Shown one piece after another: positions 20,362 through 29,095 of a DNA stretch of 64,000 nt. The translations under genes were made by a program, and so were the position numbers. Within the stretch, counting starts at the first letter, position 1. Every line of letters begins with the position of its first letter. The DNA is taken from the NCBI RefSeq assembly GCF_016405985.1, contig NZ_JAEFCF010000009.1, positions 62,001 through 126,000 of the forward strand, written 5' to 3'. The notes below the pieces were generated by a model. It had not been told where the DNA came from. It made no database searches and was given only the letters and a program-made list of their open reading frames with translations. Source of the stretch: Paracoccus sp. IB05. Lineage in GTDB: Bacteria; Pseudomonadota; Alphaproteobacteria; Rhodobacterales; Rhodobacteraceae.

Positions 20362-21126
20362 ATGATGAAAAGTGACAGTGATGAGTCCCGTCCGGCAATC
20401 TGGGCCGAGGGCAGTCAGATGCCCCCGTTCGAGCCGCGTGCTTTTTTCCGTGTCGCGCTGAAGATCGGGCGCGAAACCGTGTCCGGCATCCTTGCGCGCT
20501 GTGGCAGCAGTGCCAGAGACATCGGCGGCGATCTGCGTAACGGTCGCCTGCGCATCCCCGGGGAGCGGCTCGGCCATACCGGGCGCTTTCTGCCCTCGGC
20601 GTCGAGCACCGGGCTCGCGGTTCTGGGCGGGGCCGGAATTTTGCGCCGCGCGTCAGAGCTTACCCAGCCCAATGCTTATGTCAGCGCGCCGAAAGACATC
20701 GACGCCGCCTATCGCGACCTGTTTCGGGGGCGCGTCGCACCCGCCGAAGCCGCGCCCCTGGCGCAGACCACAACTCACTGCGCAGGTCAGGCCGCGGCAG
20801 TGGCAGGGCCGCCCGATACTGCCGGGGGGCAGCCCGGGCCGGATGAGCTCGCCGCGATCCGGGATATGCTGCGCAATCCGCAGCAAGGGGCGGAAGAGCC
20901 AGCTGGAAAACCGGGCTGCAAGAATGACGCTCCGGCGCAACTGCCCCGGGCGACGGCCGAGAGCCTCGCTCTGAGCCAAAGGCTGCGCCATGTGGCCGGG
21001 GAAGGGGCCGCGCGTATCCTTGGCTACTGGATGATCGCTTTTGCGTTTCCCTATGGCGCGATCCGTGCCGGGCTCGCCCATTTCAGGGGCGAAGACCTGC
21101 GCAAGATCCGCAGCAGCGGCGAATAA
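20362..21126 (+). CDS. hypothetical protein
   Basis: The 254-residue frame encodes a basic N-terminal region (PPFEPRAFFRVALKIGRETV), a Gly-rich LAVLGGAGILRRASEL segment, a low-complexity Pro/Ala/Gln middle and a conserved-looking C-terminus with one hydrophobic helix (ILGYWMIAFAFPYGAIRAGL). I do not recognise the family. The ribosome-binding site before ATG 20362 is weak, and ATG 20365 is equally possible. GC content and codon use look like its neighbours. It may be a membrane-associated accessory protein. Confidence 0.55.
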   Translation: MMKSDSDESRPAIWAEGSQMPPFEPRAFFRVALKIGRETVSGILARCGSSARDIGGDLRNGRLRIPGERLGHTGRFLPSASSTGLAVLGGAGILRRASELTQPNAYVSAPKDIDAAYRDLFRGRVAPAEAAPLAQTTTHCAGQAAAVAGPPDTAGGQPGPDELAAIRDMLRNPQQGAEEPAGKPGCKNDAPAQLPRATAESLALSQRLRHVAGEGAARILGYWMIAFAFPYGAIRAGLAHFRGEDLRKIRSSGE

Positions 21127-21244
21127 TCCGCAGACTTTGCGGGCGGGGCCAGGGTTCCGTCCCCCGACACCGGTCCTTCAGGGGCCGGGCCCGCTTATCG
21201 GGGCCATTTCAGAGGGCAGATCCGGGGCGCGGGCCTGATGCCGT

Positions 21245-22039
21245 TCAATGCACCGCCGCCAGCAATGCGTCATGTTCATCGGCCGTCACCGTATCGGCCC
21301 GGACCAGCCAGGTGTGAATCGCAAACACCACCGCCCTGGTGACTGGCAGCCGGATCAGCGCCTGTTTCTCGCAGCGGATATAGCGGTGCTCTTGTGGCCG
21401 CGGGCGCGGCTGGCTTTCAGGGCGCGGCTGATGCAGCTCCGGGTCGTCATAGGTCAGGTAATTCATCCGCCAGAGCGGCTGTTCCGGCCGGATCGCATCA
21501 AAAAGCCGCTGCACCCCCCGGGCGAGGCGCTCATCATAGGGCTCCACCGGTTCATGGATGCGCAAAAGCGAGCGACCGATCTTTTGCGAGAGCGTCCAGC
21601 CCGCCGGGAAACACAAAAGCGCGGCGGTCAGGCGATGGCTGTCGGCGCCGGTCTCTAGGATGCAGAGATCCTCCTGCACCAGTCGCCCGAGCGTCAGCAG
21701 CGGCTGGTCAGGATCGGGGCGGATCGTCACGCCATCGGGGCGCGTAATCGCCGCACCGCCCTGCGCAAAGCGGTAGCCCGGATCACGGCCAAGCCGCGCC
21801 AGGACCATGTCATAAAGCTCGCGCGCGGCTGGTTCGGCCTCGGGCAAAAGCGCGTGGACACGGGCGGGGATCTCAGAGATCAGCGCGTCGCGCCGCGCCA
21901 TCTGGCCGGCGAAAGCCTCGTCGCGGGCGATCCAGCTGTCATCGGTCAGGGGCTGGATGCCGGGCAGGCGGCTGCTGCGCGGATCCATCCAGGGCAAAAA
22001 AGGCAGGCGGGTCTGCAGGATGGCGGGATCGGCTGTCAC
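21245..22039 (-). CDS. heme-dependent oxidative N-demethylase-like protein (DUF3445)
   Basis: The 264-residue protein belongs to the DUF3445/HODM alpha-subunit-like family, which in the characterised case binds heme with a PAS-like fold and removes methyl groups from small amines such as dimethylamine. Family-type segments are LPFLPWMDPRSSRLPGIQPL near the N-terminus, FPAGWTLSQKIGRSLLRIHEPV in the middle (shown in part) and RYIRCEKQALIRLP with RAVVFAIHTWL near the end. The other HODM subunits are not adjacent, so the activity may differ. It is a single gene convergent with the preceding hypothetical gene. Confidence 0.75.
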   Translation of the reverse strand: MTADPAILQTRLPFLPWMDPRSSRLPGIQPLTDDSWIARDEAFAGQMARRDALISEIPARVHALLPEAEPAARELYDMVLARLGRDPGYRFAQGGAAITRPDGVTIRPDPDQPLLTLGRLVQEDLCILETGADSHRLTAALLCFPAGWTLSQKIGRSLLRIHEPVEPYDERLARGVQRLFDAIRPEQPLWRMNYLTYDDPELHQPRPESQPRPRPQEHRYIRCEKQALIRLPVTRAVVFAIHTWLVRADTVTADEHDALLAAVH

Positions 22040-22153
22040 TGGCGCGTCGGTCTCATAGGGGCATCGCCGGAGACCCTAGTCCGGCTGCCCGTGCCAGAGC
22101 AAGGCCAGAGCAAGGCCAGAGCCGGACCAGGAGCCGGCATGGCCCCCGGCCAA

Positions 22154-22184
22154 AGAAAAAGGCCGCCCCCGAAGGAGCGGCCCG
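22154..22184 (-). terminator. intrinsic terminator of tig
   Basis: On the minus strand, GGGCCGCTCC, a TTCG loop and GGGGCGGCC are followed by TTTTTC. It lies about 20 nt after the tig stop. Just beyond it (about 22094-22125) is an 11-bp motif GCCAGAGCAAG repeated in tandem. Confidence 0.8.
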
Positions 22185-22206
22185 TTTTCATCCACTGACC
22201 GGAAGA

Positions 22207-23541
22207 TCAGAGCTCGTCCAGAGCCTCGACCGCCTTTTGCAGATCGTCTTTCGAGACGTCCTTCTCGGTCACTTTCGCGAGGCCGACGATGTGATCGACA
22301 ACCTTGTCCTCGAAGATCGGCGCGCGGAGTTGCTGCTGGATCTGCGGGTTCTTCTGCACGAATTCGAAATAGGCGCGCTCCTGGCCCGGATACTGGCGGG
22401 CGGTCTGGATCACGGCCTGGGTCATCTCGGCATCGGTGACGGTGACCTCAGCCTTACGGCCGATTTCCGCGAGCAGGAGGCCCAGGCGCACGCGGCGCTC
22501 GGCGAGCTTCTTATGCTCGTCGGTCGCTTCGATATTGCCGTGGTTATGGCCATGCTCTTCCGGGTGCTCTTCATGCCAGAGCTGATGCGCGATCTGGTTG
22601 GCTTCCGCCTCGACCAGTTTCGACGGCAGCTCGAACGACACGAGACCATCCAGCTGGTCCAGCAGCGCACGTTTCAGAACGGCGCGCGAGGCACCTTTAT
22701 ACTCGGCCTCGAGGCGCTCACCGATCTGGGTTTTCAGACCGGCAAGATCTTCAGCGCCGAATTTCTTCGCCAGCTCGTCGTCGATCTCGGCGGCTTTCGG
22801 CGCTTTGACCTCATGCACGGTGCATTTGAAGAGGGCTTCTTTGCCTGCGAGATGGGCTGCGCCATATTCGGCCGGGAAGGTCACTTTGACCTCAACCTCG
22901 TCACCGGCTTTGGCACCGGTCAGCTGATCCTCGAAACCGGGGATGAAGCTGTTCGAGCCCAGAACCAGCGGATAGCCTTCGCCCTTGCCGCCCTCGAAAG
23001 CTTCGCCATCGACGAAACCTTCAAAATCGATCACGACCTGGTCGCCCTCTTTGGCTTTCGAGCCTTTCTTGCGGGCTTCGAAATCTTTCGCATTGTCGGC
23101 GAGGTTTTTCAGCGCTTCGTCCACATCGGATTCGGCGGCCTTCACGACCAGCTTTTCCAGCGCGACTTTCGCAGTGTCGAGTTCCGGGATCTCCGGCAGG
23201 GTCTCATAGGCGACCTCGACCACGACGTCCTTCTCGGGCGACCAGCTTTCGCCGCCTGCCATCTTGACCTCGGGCTGCAGCGCCGGGCGGTCGCCGGTTG
23301 CCTCGAAATGGTCCTTCATGGCACCATCGACAGCATCCTGCATGGCTTCGCCCATCAGGCGGTCGCCAAATTGCTTGCGCAGGATCGCCAGCGGCACTTT
23401 GCCCTTGCGGAAGCCTTTGATTTCAATGTCGGGCTGCGCTTCGAGCAGTTTTTCCTGCACTTTCGCATCCAGCTCTGCTGCGGTCACCGTGATGGTATAG
23501 CCGCGCTTCAGGCCGTCTTTCAGGGTCTCGGTGACCTGCAT
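22207..23541 (-). CDS. tig: trigger factor, ribosome-associated chaperone
   Basis: Trigger factor is the first chaperone to meet nascent chains at the ribosome exit tunnel and has prolyl isomerase activity. It has 444 residues from ATG 23541. The N-terminal ribosome-binding domain contains [22 protein letters not shown]. An FKBP-like domain follows, with [20 protein letters not shown] and [16 protein letters not shown] long helical C-terminal domain ends the chain. The frame is open further upstream through the tRNA gene, which is clearly not coding. A His-rich linker ([14 protein letters not shown]) is a notable local feature. Confidence 0.97.
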   Translation of the reverse strand: MQVTETLKDGLKRGYTITVTAAELDAKVQEKLLEAQPDIEIKGFRKGKVPLAILRKQFGDRLMGEAMQDAVDGAMKDHFEATGDRPALQPEVKMAGGESWSPEKDVVVEVAYETLPEIPELDTAKVALEKLVVKAAESDVDEALKNLADNAKDFEARKKGSKAKEGDQVVIDFEGFVDGEAFEGGKGEGYPLVLGSNSFIPGFEDQLTGAKAGDEVEVKVTFPAEYGAAHLAGKEALFKCTVHEVKAPKAAEIDDELAKKFGAEDLAGLKTQIGERLEAEYKGASRAVLKRALLDQLDGLVSFELPSKLVEAEANQIAHQLWHEEHPEEHGHNHGNIEATDEHKKLAERRVRLGLLLAEIGRKAEVTVTDAEMTQAVIQTARQYPGQERAYFEFVQKNPQIQQQLRAPIFEDKVVDHIVGLAKVTEKDVSKDDLQKAVEALDEL

Positions 23542-23565
23542 CTGTTTACCTTCCCAATCCTCAAA

Positions 23566-23650
23566 TGGTGCGGGTGGAGGGACTTGAACCCCCACGCCGT
23601 AAGGCGCCGGAACCTAAATCCGGTGCGTCTGCCAATTCCGCCACACCCGC
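23566..23650 (-). tRNA. tRNA-Leu (anticodon UAG)
   Basis: The 85-nt gene on the minus strand folds as a class II tRNA. The acceptor stem is GCGGGTG with CACCCGC, the anticodon stem CCGGA/TCCGG closes the loop TTTAGGT (anticodon TAG), and a variable arm (CGCCTTACGGCG) and T-arm GTTCAAGTC follow. The 3' CCA is encoded. It lies 24 nt upstream of tig on the same strand. Confidence 0.96.
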
Positions 23651-23785
23651 ATCGCTCATGTTCTTCCAGGATAACGAAACGGGGACCAGACCCTGATGTG
23701 ACAGGCCGGCCCCCGCATATGCCCGGAAAATCCGCGCCCTTCTAGCAAAGGCCCGATTGGGATGCGAGAGGAAAATCATCGCCAC

Positions 23786-23880
23786 ATTCCCGCCACAAGG
23801 CGGATATTCCTGCCACAAAACCGGCGCATCGGCCGGCAAAAGCCTGGAAATGAGCGCAGGCCTGACCAATTCCTGCCATA
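23786..23880. promoter_or_regulatory. three direct repeats ATTCCYGCCAYA upstream of the Hint gene
   Basis: Copies are ATTCCCGCCACAA (23786-23798), ATTCCTGCCACAA (23806-23818) and ATTCCTGCCATA (23869-23880). The first two start 20 bp apart, about two helical turns, and the third starts 63 bp later, 50 bp before the ATG. This spacing suggests a cooperative protein-binding array. No known regulator is recognised. Confidence 0.55.
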
Positions 23881-23929
23881 GTTCGGGGTGAAACAAGGTC
23901 AGTCAGCGCGAAGATCAGGGATTGAGACC

Positions 23930-24415
23930 ATGATGATCGAAAGCCTCCTCAGCGTCGAAACCGACCTTCCGGCTGTCGAAGCCGCTGCGGCGTCCGGTCT
24001 CACGGTCGGCACCACGGTGCTCACCCTCGACGGCGCTCTGCCGGTCCAGTTCCTCGCTCCGGGCGACCGTGTCATCACACGTTCAGGCGCTAAGATTCTG
24101 AAATCAATAAAAGTTTCCGTGATGCGCGATGCCGGTATGATCCGCGTCAGCGCCTCGGCGCTTGGCCATGACCGCCCGGAAGCTGATTGCTTCCTCGCGC
24201 CGGGCCAGAGGATCATATTGCGCGACTGGCGCGCCAAAGCGCTCTACGGCCAGGAGGTCGCCATGGTCGAGGCGCAGCGTCTGTGCGACGGCGATTACAT
24301 CCGCTCTGAAACCGTGTCGGAAATCCGCCTTTTCACGCTGACCTTCGATGGCGATGAAGTCATTTATGCAAATGGCATGGAACTGCTCTGCGCGGGCGCC
24401 AGAGTCACGGCCTGA
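23930..24415 (+). CDS. Hint-domain (hedgehog/intein-type) protein, stand-alone
   Basis: The 161-residue product is almost entirely a Hint_2-type fold. Visible are the opening GTTVLTLDGALPVQFLAPGD, the strand RVITRSGAKILKSI, the DCFLAPGQRIIL block (usually L-SP-HR-L) and the terminal FDGDEVIYANGMELLCAG. The canonical first-position Cys of Hint domains is absent (residues before GTT read GLTV) and the usual His of the SPxHR block is Gln, so self-splicing or cleavage is unlikely. Stand-alone Hint proteins are common in Rhodobacterales and have no known role. Preceded by three direct repeats. Confidence 0.75.
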   Translation: MMIESLLSVETDLPAVEAAAASGLTVGTTVLTLDGALPVQFLAPGDRVITRSGAKILKSIKVSVMRDAGMIRVSASALGHDRPEADCFLAPGQRIILRDWRAKALYGQEVAMVEAQRLCDGDYIRSETVSEIRLFTLTFDGDEVIYANGMELLCAGARVTA

Positions 24416-24434
24416 TCCTCCCCCCAGGTTAAAG

Positions 24435-24466
24435 AGCGCGGCGCCCCTCGGGCTGGCCGCGCTTTG
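24435..24466. terminator. bidirectional terminator-like hairpin between the convergent Hint and nnr genes
   Basis: AGCGCGGC (24435-24442) and GCCGCGCT (24456-24463) pair perfectly and are flanked by AAAG on the left and TTT on the right, so either strand could be terminated. The T-runs are short. Confidence 0.55.
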
Positions 24467-24471
24467 CCATG

Positions 24472-26145
24472 TCACTCTGACACAAATACGCCTGCCGGAG
24501 GCGCTCCGAACAAGGGCAGAGGCTCCCTCCACCGCTCTGTCGCACTGAGAACCTTTGGCAGCGCCTCGGGCAGGTCTTCCGCGATCAGCCCCGGACCAAA
24601 GCTGCGCGCCGCCTCGACATGCAGCCAGGCACCGAGACAGGCGGCCTCGAATGCCCCGATCCCGCGCGCCAGAAGTCCGGTGATGATCCCGGCCAACACA
24701 TCCCCCGATCCCGCCGTCGCGAGCCAGGGTGCCTCCCGGCCATAGGCCGCGGAATTGATGACCACGCGGCCAGCCGGATCGGCGATCACTGTGTCGCGCC
24801 CCTTCACAAGGACGATACAGCCCGTCTGACGCGCGGCTGCACGCGCGGCGTCTATGCGCGAAAAGGCTGGGCCTGCACCGGGAGCCGCCGCCAGTCGAGC
24901 CGCTATTTCGGGGAAGAGACGGCCGAATTCGCCGCCATGCGGCGTCAGGACCGTATTTTTGTGCAGACATGCAAGAAGACCGGGGTTCGCCGCCAGCAGC
25001 GTCAGGGCATCTGCATCAAGCACCGCTGCCCGCCCGGACTCCAGCACCGCCCGGAGCAGTTCTGCCTCTCGCGGGCCTGTCCCGAATGCCGGGCCGATGC
25101 AAAGCGCGTTGATCCGCTTGTCTTCAAGCAAAGCGGTCAGGGCCGCGCCATCCCTGAGCGGCGACAACATGATCGCATCCAGCCGCGCCGCATTCTCGGC
25201 CATCGCATCCGGGGGACTAGCCAAAGTCACCAGCCCTGCGCCGATCCGCAACGCGCTGCGGGCGGAAAGCCGCGCGGCGCCGCTGCGCCCGGCGGCCCCG
25301 CCTGCGACCAGCGCATGGCCATGGCTGAATTTATGGCCGCCGGTGTCATGCCAGCCTTTGTCGAGCCTGCTCTTCTTCCCCGAAACGCCCGGACGCAATC
25401 CACGACCATCTTCGATCCCGATCAATGCCGAAAGATCAGCACGGGGCAGGGGACGACCAGGATCTATACGGCGGAAAAGCCGTGACGGCGCCTCCGGATC
25501 CAGCCCGATATCGCAGCAAAGCAGCCTGCCGCAATGGGATGGGCCCTCGGCGAGAAAATGGCCGCATTTGAAAAAGCCGAAGGTGACGGTCAGATCGACC
25601 TCATACAGACTGCCGAAGGCCTTGCCGCTGTCAGCGCAAAGCCCTGAGGGAAGATCGACCGCGACCGAGAGCCCCTCTGCAAGCGCCACCGCCTCGCCGA
25701 GCTTATCCAGCGCCGCGAGCATAGGCCCCTGAGCCGGGCGCGAGACGCCGGTCCCCAGCAGGGCATCCACCACCAGATCGGGCCGGACATCCCAGGGATC
25801 GCAGGCGGCAGGGTCCTGGACCGGGCCGAGGTGCAGCCAGCGATCGTGGTTGGTGCGCGCATCCGCTGGCATCCGCGCCGGATCGCCGGTCAGATAAACA
25901 TCAACCTTCCACCCCTGATCATGCAGCAGGCGCGCGATGACAAAGCCGTCGCCGCCGTTATTGCCCGGGCCGCAGAAGATCATGGCGCGTCCCGACAGCG
26001 GTCGCGCCGCGGGCCATGAGGCGAGAATCGTGTCAACCACCGCCTGACCGGCGCGCTCCATCAGCTCCAGACCGGTGACCCTACCCGAGGCTATGGCGTC
26101 ATTTTCAACCGCCCGCATCTGCGCCGAGGTCAGAACTATGCTCAT
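24472..26145 (-). CDS. nnr: bifunctional NAD(P)H-hydrate epimerase / ADP-dependent NAD(P)H-hydrate dehydratase
   Basis: The enzyme repairs hydrated, inactive NAD(P)H. The N-terminal domain (about 1-215) is the epimerase, with FCGPGNNGGDGFVIARLL and a sodium or substrate-binding VDLPSGL. The C-terminal domain (about 240-540) is the ribokinase-like dehydratase, with LTPHGGEFGRLFPE and the ATAGSGDVLAGIITGLLARG region. The 557 residues are slightly longer than the usual 500. The gene is divergent from glnB across about 180 bp, and such a position next to glnB-glnA is familiar in alphaproteobacteria. Confidence 0.93.
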   Translation of the reverse strand: MSIVLTSAQMRAVENDAIASGRVTGLELMERAGQAVVDTILASWPAARPLSGRAMIFCGPGNNGGDGFVIARLLHDQGWKVDVYLTGDPARMPADARTNHDRWLHLGPVQDPAACDPWDVRPDLVVDALLGTGVSRPAQGPMLAALDKLGEAVALAEGLSVAVDLPSGLCADSGKAFGSLYEVDLTVTFGFFKCGHFLAEGPSHCGRLLCCDIGLDPEAPSRLFRRIDPGRPLPRADLSALIGIEDGRGLRPGVSGKKSRLDKGWHDTGGHKFSHGHALVAGGAAGRSGAARLSARSALRIGAGLVTLASPPDAMAENAARLDAIMLSPLRDGAALTALLEDKRINALCIGPAFGTGPREAELLRAVLESGRAAVLDADALTLLAANPGLLACLHKNTVLTPHGGEFGRLFPEIAARLAAAPGAGPAFSRIDAARAAARQTGCIVLVKGRDTVIADPAGRVVINSAAYGREAPWLATAGSGDVLAGIITGLLARGIGAFEAACLGAWLHVEAARSFGPGLIAEDLPEALPKVLSATERWREPLPLFGAPPAGVFVSE

Positions 26146-26202
26146 TTTTTGCCTGTTTGCTGCATGGGCGTTTCAACCTCGCCTGTTTTTGCGACGGTGT
26201 GA

Positions 26203-26661
<459 letters not shown>

Positions 26662-26765
26662 CACGATGATCTGATCCGGCGATCTGATCCTACGAATTTC
26701 CGAATACGGGCAGGCGCAGAGGGCGCGGGCTTGGCAAGTGTTAACCCTGAACGAAAGGCAGTCAG

Positions 26766-28175
26766 ATGAGCGCGGTTGCGAAGGCTCTCAAACTGATCAA
26801 GGACGAGGAAGTCGAATATGTCGACGTCCGCTTCACCGACCCGAAAGGCAAGCTCCAGCATGTCACGCTGGTTGTTGATCTGATTGATGAAGACTGGTTC
26901 GAAGAAGGCTTTATGTTCGACGGCTCGTCGATCGCGGGCTGGAAGTCGATTGATCAGTCCGATATGAAACTGATCCCGGATCCGACCTCGATCTATCTCG
27001 ACCCTTTCTATGCCGAGAAAACGCTCGCGGTGCATTGCAACGTGGTCGAGCCCGACACCAATGAGGCCTATGACCGTTGCCCGCGTCAGACCGCGACCAA
27101 GGCAGAGGCCTATCTGAAAGCCACCGGGATCGGCGATACGGCGTTCTTCGGCCCGGAAGCTGAATTCTTCATCTTCGACGACGTGCGCTATTCGATCACG
27201 CCGCAGAAGGTGTCTTTCCAGATCGACGCCGAGGCGGCTGCCTGGAATACCGATGCCGAAATCGAAGGCGGCAACCTCGCCCATCGTGCCGGCCATAAGG
27301 GCGGCTACTTCCCGGTGAACCCGGTGGATGAGGCCCAGGACCTGCGCGGCGAGATGCTCTCGACCATGAAGCGCATGGGGATGAAGGTCGACAAGCACCA
27401 CCATGAGGTCGCCACCTGCCAGCACGAGCTGGGGATGATCTTCGGGGGTCTGGTCGAACAGGCCGACAATATGCAGAAATACAAGTATGTGATCCACAAT
27501 GTGGCGCATGCTTACGGCAAGACCGTGACCTTCATGCCCAAGCCCATGAAGGGTGACAACGGCTCGGGGATGCATGTCAATATGTCGATCTGGAAGAATG
27601 GCAAGCCGCTGTTCGCAGGCGATAAATATGCCGACCTCAGCCAGGAAGCCCTGTGGTTCATCGGCGGTATCCTGAAGCACGCGAAAGCGCTGAACGCGCT
27701 GACCAACCCCTCGACCAACAGCTACAAGCGTCTGATCCCGGGCTTTGAAGCGCCGGTTCTGCGGGCCTATTCGGCGCGCAACCGCTCGGGCTGCGTTCGT
27801 ATTCCGTGGACGGAATCGCCGAAGGCAAAGCGCGTCGAAGCGCGGTTCCCCGATCCGGTCGCGAACCCCTATCTGGCCTTTGCCGCGCTGCTGATGGCTG
27901 GCCTTGACGGCATCAGGAACAAGATCGATCCGGGCCCGGCATCGGATAAAGACCTCTACGACCTGCCGCCCGAAGAACTGGCAGCGATCCCGACCGTTTG
28001 CGGCTCGCTTCGTGAGGCTCTGGAGGAGCTGGAAAAGGATATGGATTTCCTGGTCGCAGGCGATGTCTTCACCAAAGACCAGCTGCAATCCTATATCGCC
28101 CTGAAATGGGAAGAGGTTTATGCCTATGAGCATACGCCGCACCCGATCGAATATGCGATGTATTATTCCTGCTGA
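26766..28175 (+). CDS. glnA: glutamine synthetase type I
   Basis: GlnA condenses glutamate and ammonia to glutamine in the cytoplasm. It has 469 residues, the size of type I-beta enzymes. Visible are FMFDGSSIAGW, the ATP-binding KPMKGDNGSGMHVNMSIW and NRSGCVRIP. The adenylylation site Tyr398 lies in DKDLYDLPPEE, so activity is probably controlled by GlnE. It lies in a glnBA operon; the 104-nt spacer may hold its own promoter. A strong terminator follows. The upstream control of glnBA by NtrC is expected but I see no clear site. Confidence 0.98.
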   Translation: MSAVAKALKLIKDEEVEYVDVRFTDPKGKLQHVTLVVDLIDEDWFEEGFMFDGSSIAGWKSIDQSDMKLIPDPTSIYLDPFYAEKTLAVHCNVVEPDTNEAYDRCPRQTATKAEAYLKATGIGDTAFFGPEAEFFIFDDVRYSITPQKVSFQIDAEAAAWNTDAEIEGGNLAHRAGHKGGYFPVNPVDEAQDLRGEMLSTMKRMGMKVDKHHHEVATCQHELGMIFGGLVEQADNMQKYKYVIHNVAHAYGKTVTFMPKPMKGDNGSGMHVNMSIWKNGKPLFAGDKYADLSQEALWFIGGILKHAKALNALTNPSTNSYKRLIPGFEAPVLRAYSARNRSGCVRIPWTESPKAKRVEARFPDPVANPYLAFAALLMAGLDGIRNKIDPGPASDKDLYDLPPEELAAIPTVCGSLREALEELEKDMDFLVAGDVFTKDQLQSYIALKWEEVYAYEHTPHPIEYAMYYSC

Positions 28176-28194
28176 CCCGCGGGGAAAGACCGGA

Positions 28195-28222
28195 AAGGGC
28201 GGCCCGATGGGCCGCCCTTTTT
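28195..28222 (+). terminator. intrinsic terminator of glnA (probably bidirectional)
   Basis: AAAGGGCGGCCC and GGGCCGCCCTTT form a perfect 12-bp stem around GAT, followed by TTC. It lies 20 nt after the glnA stop and just before the end of convergent zinT. Confidence 0.85.
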
Positions 28223-28226
28223 CATT

Positions 28227-28898
28227 TCAGTGCGCGGTCATTTCGGTGACGATCTCTGCCCCGCTGAGCGCGGCGGGGTAATAGGTCGGCCAGTTTGTCA
28301 GTTCCTGCAGCAAAGCCGCGCGGTCATCGCCGAAATAGAGATGGAAATGCCCGGATTTTTCGGGCGCGATGATATGGTCGCTGAACTGGATGAAGCCTGG
28401 CGCGCGCGCGTCGCCGGCGGTCTTTCTGAAGATGAAGCGTACGCCGCGATTGCCCTTTTCATAGGTCAGGATCTCATATCCATCCGCAGCATAGGTGCCG
28501 GTCGCCGTGCCGTCCGCGGTCTGGAAGGTGATCTGGTCGCCGGTGATGGTGATGCGGTCGGTTTCGGTGGCATAGCCCGTCTCGTAATAGGCTTTGTACC
28601 CGGCTGCCGATTTGTCGCCATGCGCGGCCTTTTCGGCCATAACGGCGTCGAGCGTGCCGTCTTTCAGCAGCGGATAGACCGATTGCCAGTCGCCCTCCCA
28701 ATCGGAAAGCGCGCGGGTGCCGATCTGGCTGTCTTCGAAATATCCCTTGTAAATCTGGCTCTTCGCCTCGTCATGGCTGTGGGAATGGCCATGCGAGTGG
28801 TCATGGTCTTTCTTTGCAGTATCGGCCATGGCAAGCGAGAGCGAGGCGGTGAAGGCAAGTACCCCGAGGAGCAGCGGGCGGTGAAGGAAGGCGGCCAT
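28227..28898 (-). CDS. zinT: ZinT-family periplasmic zinc-binding protein
   Basis: ZinT binds zinc or cadmium in the periplasm and hands zinc to the ZnuABC importer under zinc starvation. It has 223 residues with a signal peptide (about 1-25). A His-rich stretch HDHSHGHSHSHD lies near residues 32-43. The ZinT domain follows, with IYKGYFEDSQIGTRALSDWEGDWQSVYPLL (shown abbreviated), GVRFIFRKT and the C-terminal ligand region SGHFHLYFGDD. A Zur-like palindrome lies 41 bp upstream. The znu genes are not in the window. Confidence 0.92.
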   Translation of the reverse strand: MAAFLHRPLLLGVLAFTASLSLAMADTAKKDHDHSHGHSHSHDEAKSQIYKGYFEDSQIGTRALSDWEGDWQSVYPLLKDGTLDAVMAEKAAHGDKSAAGYKAYYETGYATETDRITITGDQITFQTADGTATGTYAADGYEILTYEKGNRGVRFIFRKTAGDARAPGFIQFSDHIIAPEKSGHFHLYFGDDRAALLQELTNWPTYYPAALSGAEIVTEMTAH

Positions 28899-28938
28899 GG
28901 TCTTTATCCCCTGGATCGGGCGGAAGGTTCCGCGATTC

Positions 28939-28956
28939 GTTATGTGATACTATAAC
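28939..28956. promoter_or_regulatory. Zur-box-like palindrome upstream of zinT
   Basis: On the minus strand the site reads GTTATAGTATCACATAAC. Its GTTAT/ATAAC arms are perfect complements, and the GTTATAGTATCAC portion differs by one base from the E. coli znuA Zur site as I recall it (GTTATAATATCAC). It lies about 40 bp before the zinT ATG, fitting repression by zinc-loaded Zur. Confidence 0.7.
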
Positions 28957-29040
28957 TATTTATGACTACCGAGCCGCGCAGCGCGGGGCAAGAGAAACCT
29001 GCCGGCCGGGGCAGGGATCCGCCGCAGGGGTACGGCAATG

Positions 29041-29071
29041 AAAAAGGCCGCGCCCGATGGGGCGCGGCCTT
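29041..29071 (-). terminator. intrinsic terminator of the rpsF-rpsR-rplI operon
   Basis: On the minus strand, AAGGCCGCGCCC and GGGCGCGGCCTT form a perfect 12-bp stem with a 4-nt loop, followed by TTT. It lies 25 nt after the rplI stop. Confidence 0.85.
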
Positions 29072-29095
29072 ATCGATCCGGAGCGCCGGATCTGA

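Noticed and set aside
22094-22125. Tandem GCCAGAGCAAG units as a possible CRISPR or regulatory array
   Set aside because: Only about three short adjacent copies without spacers; it is a simple slippage repeat.
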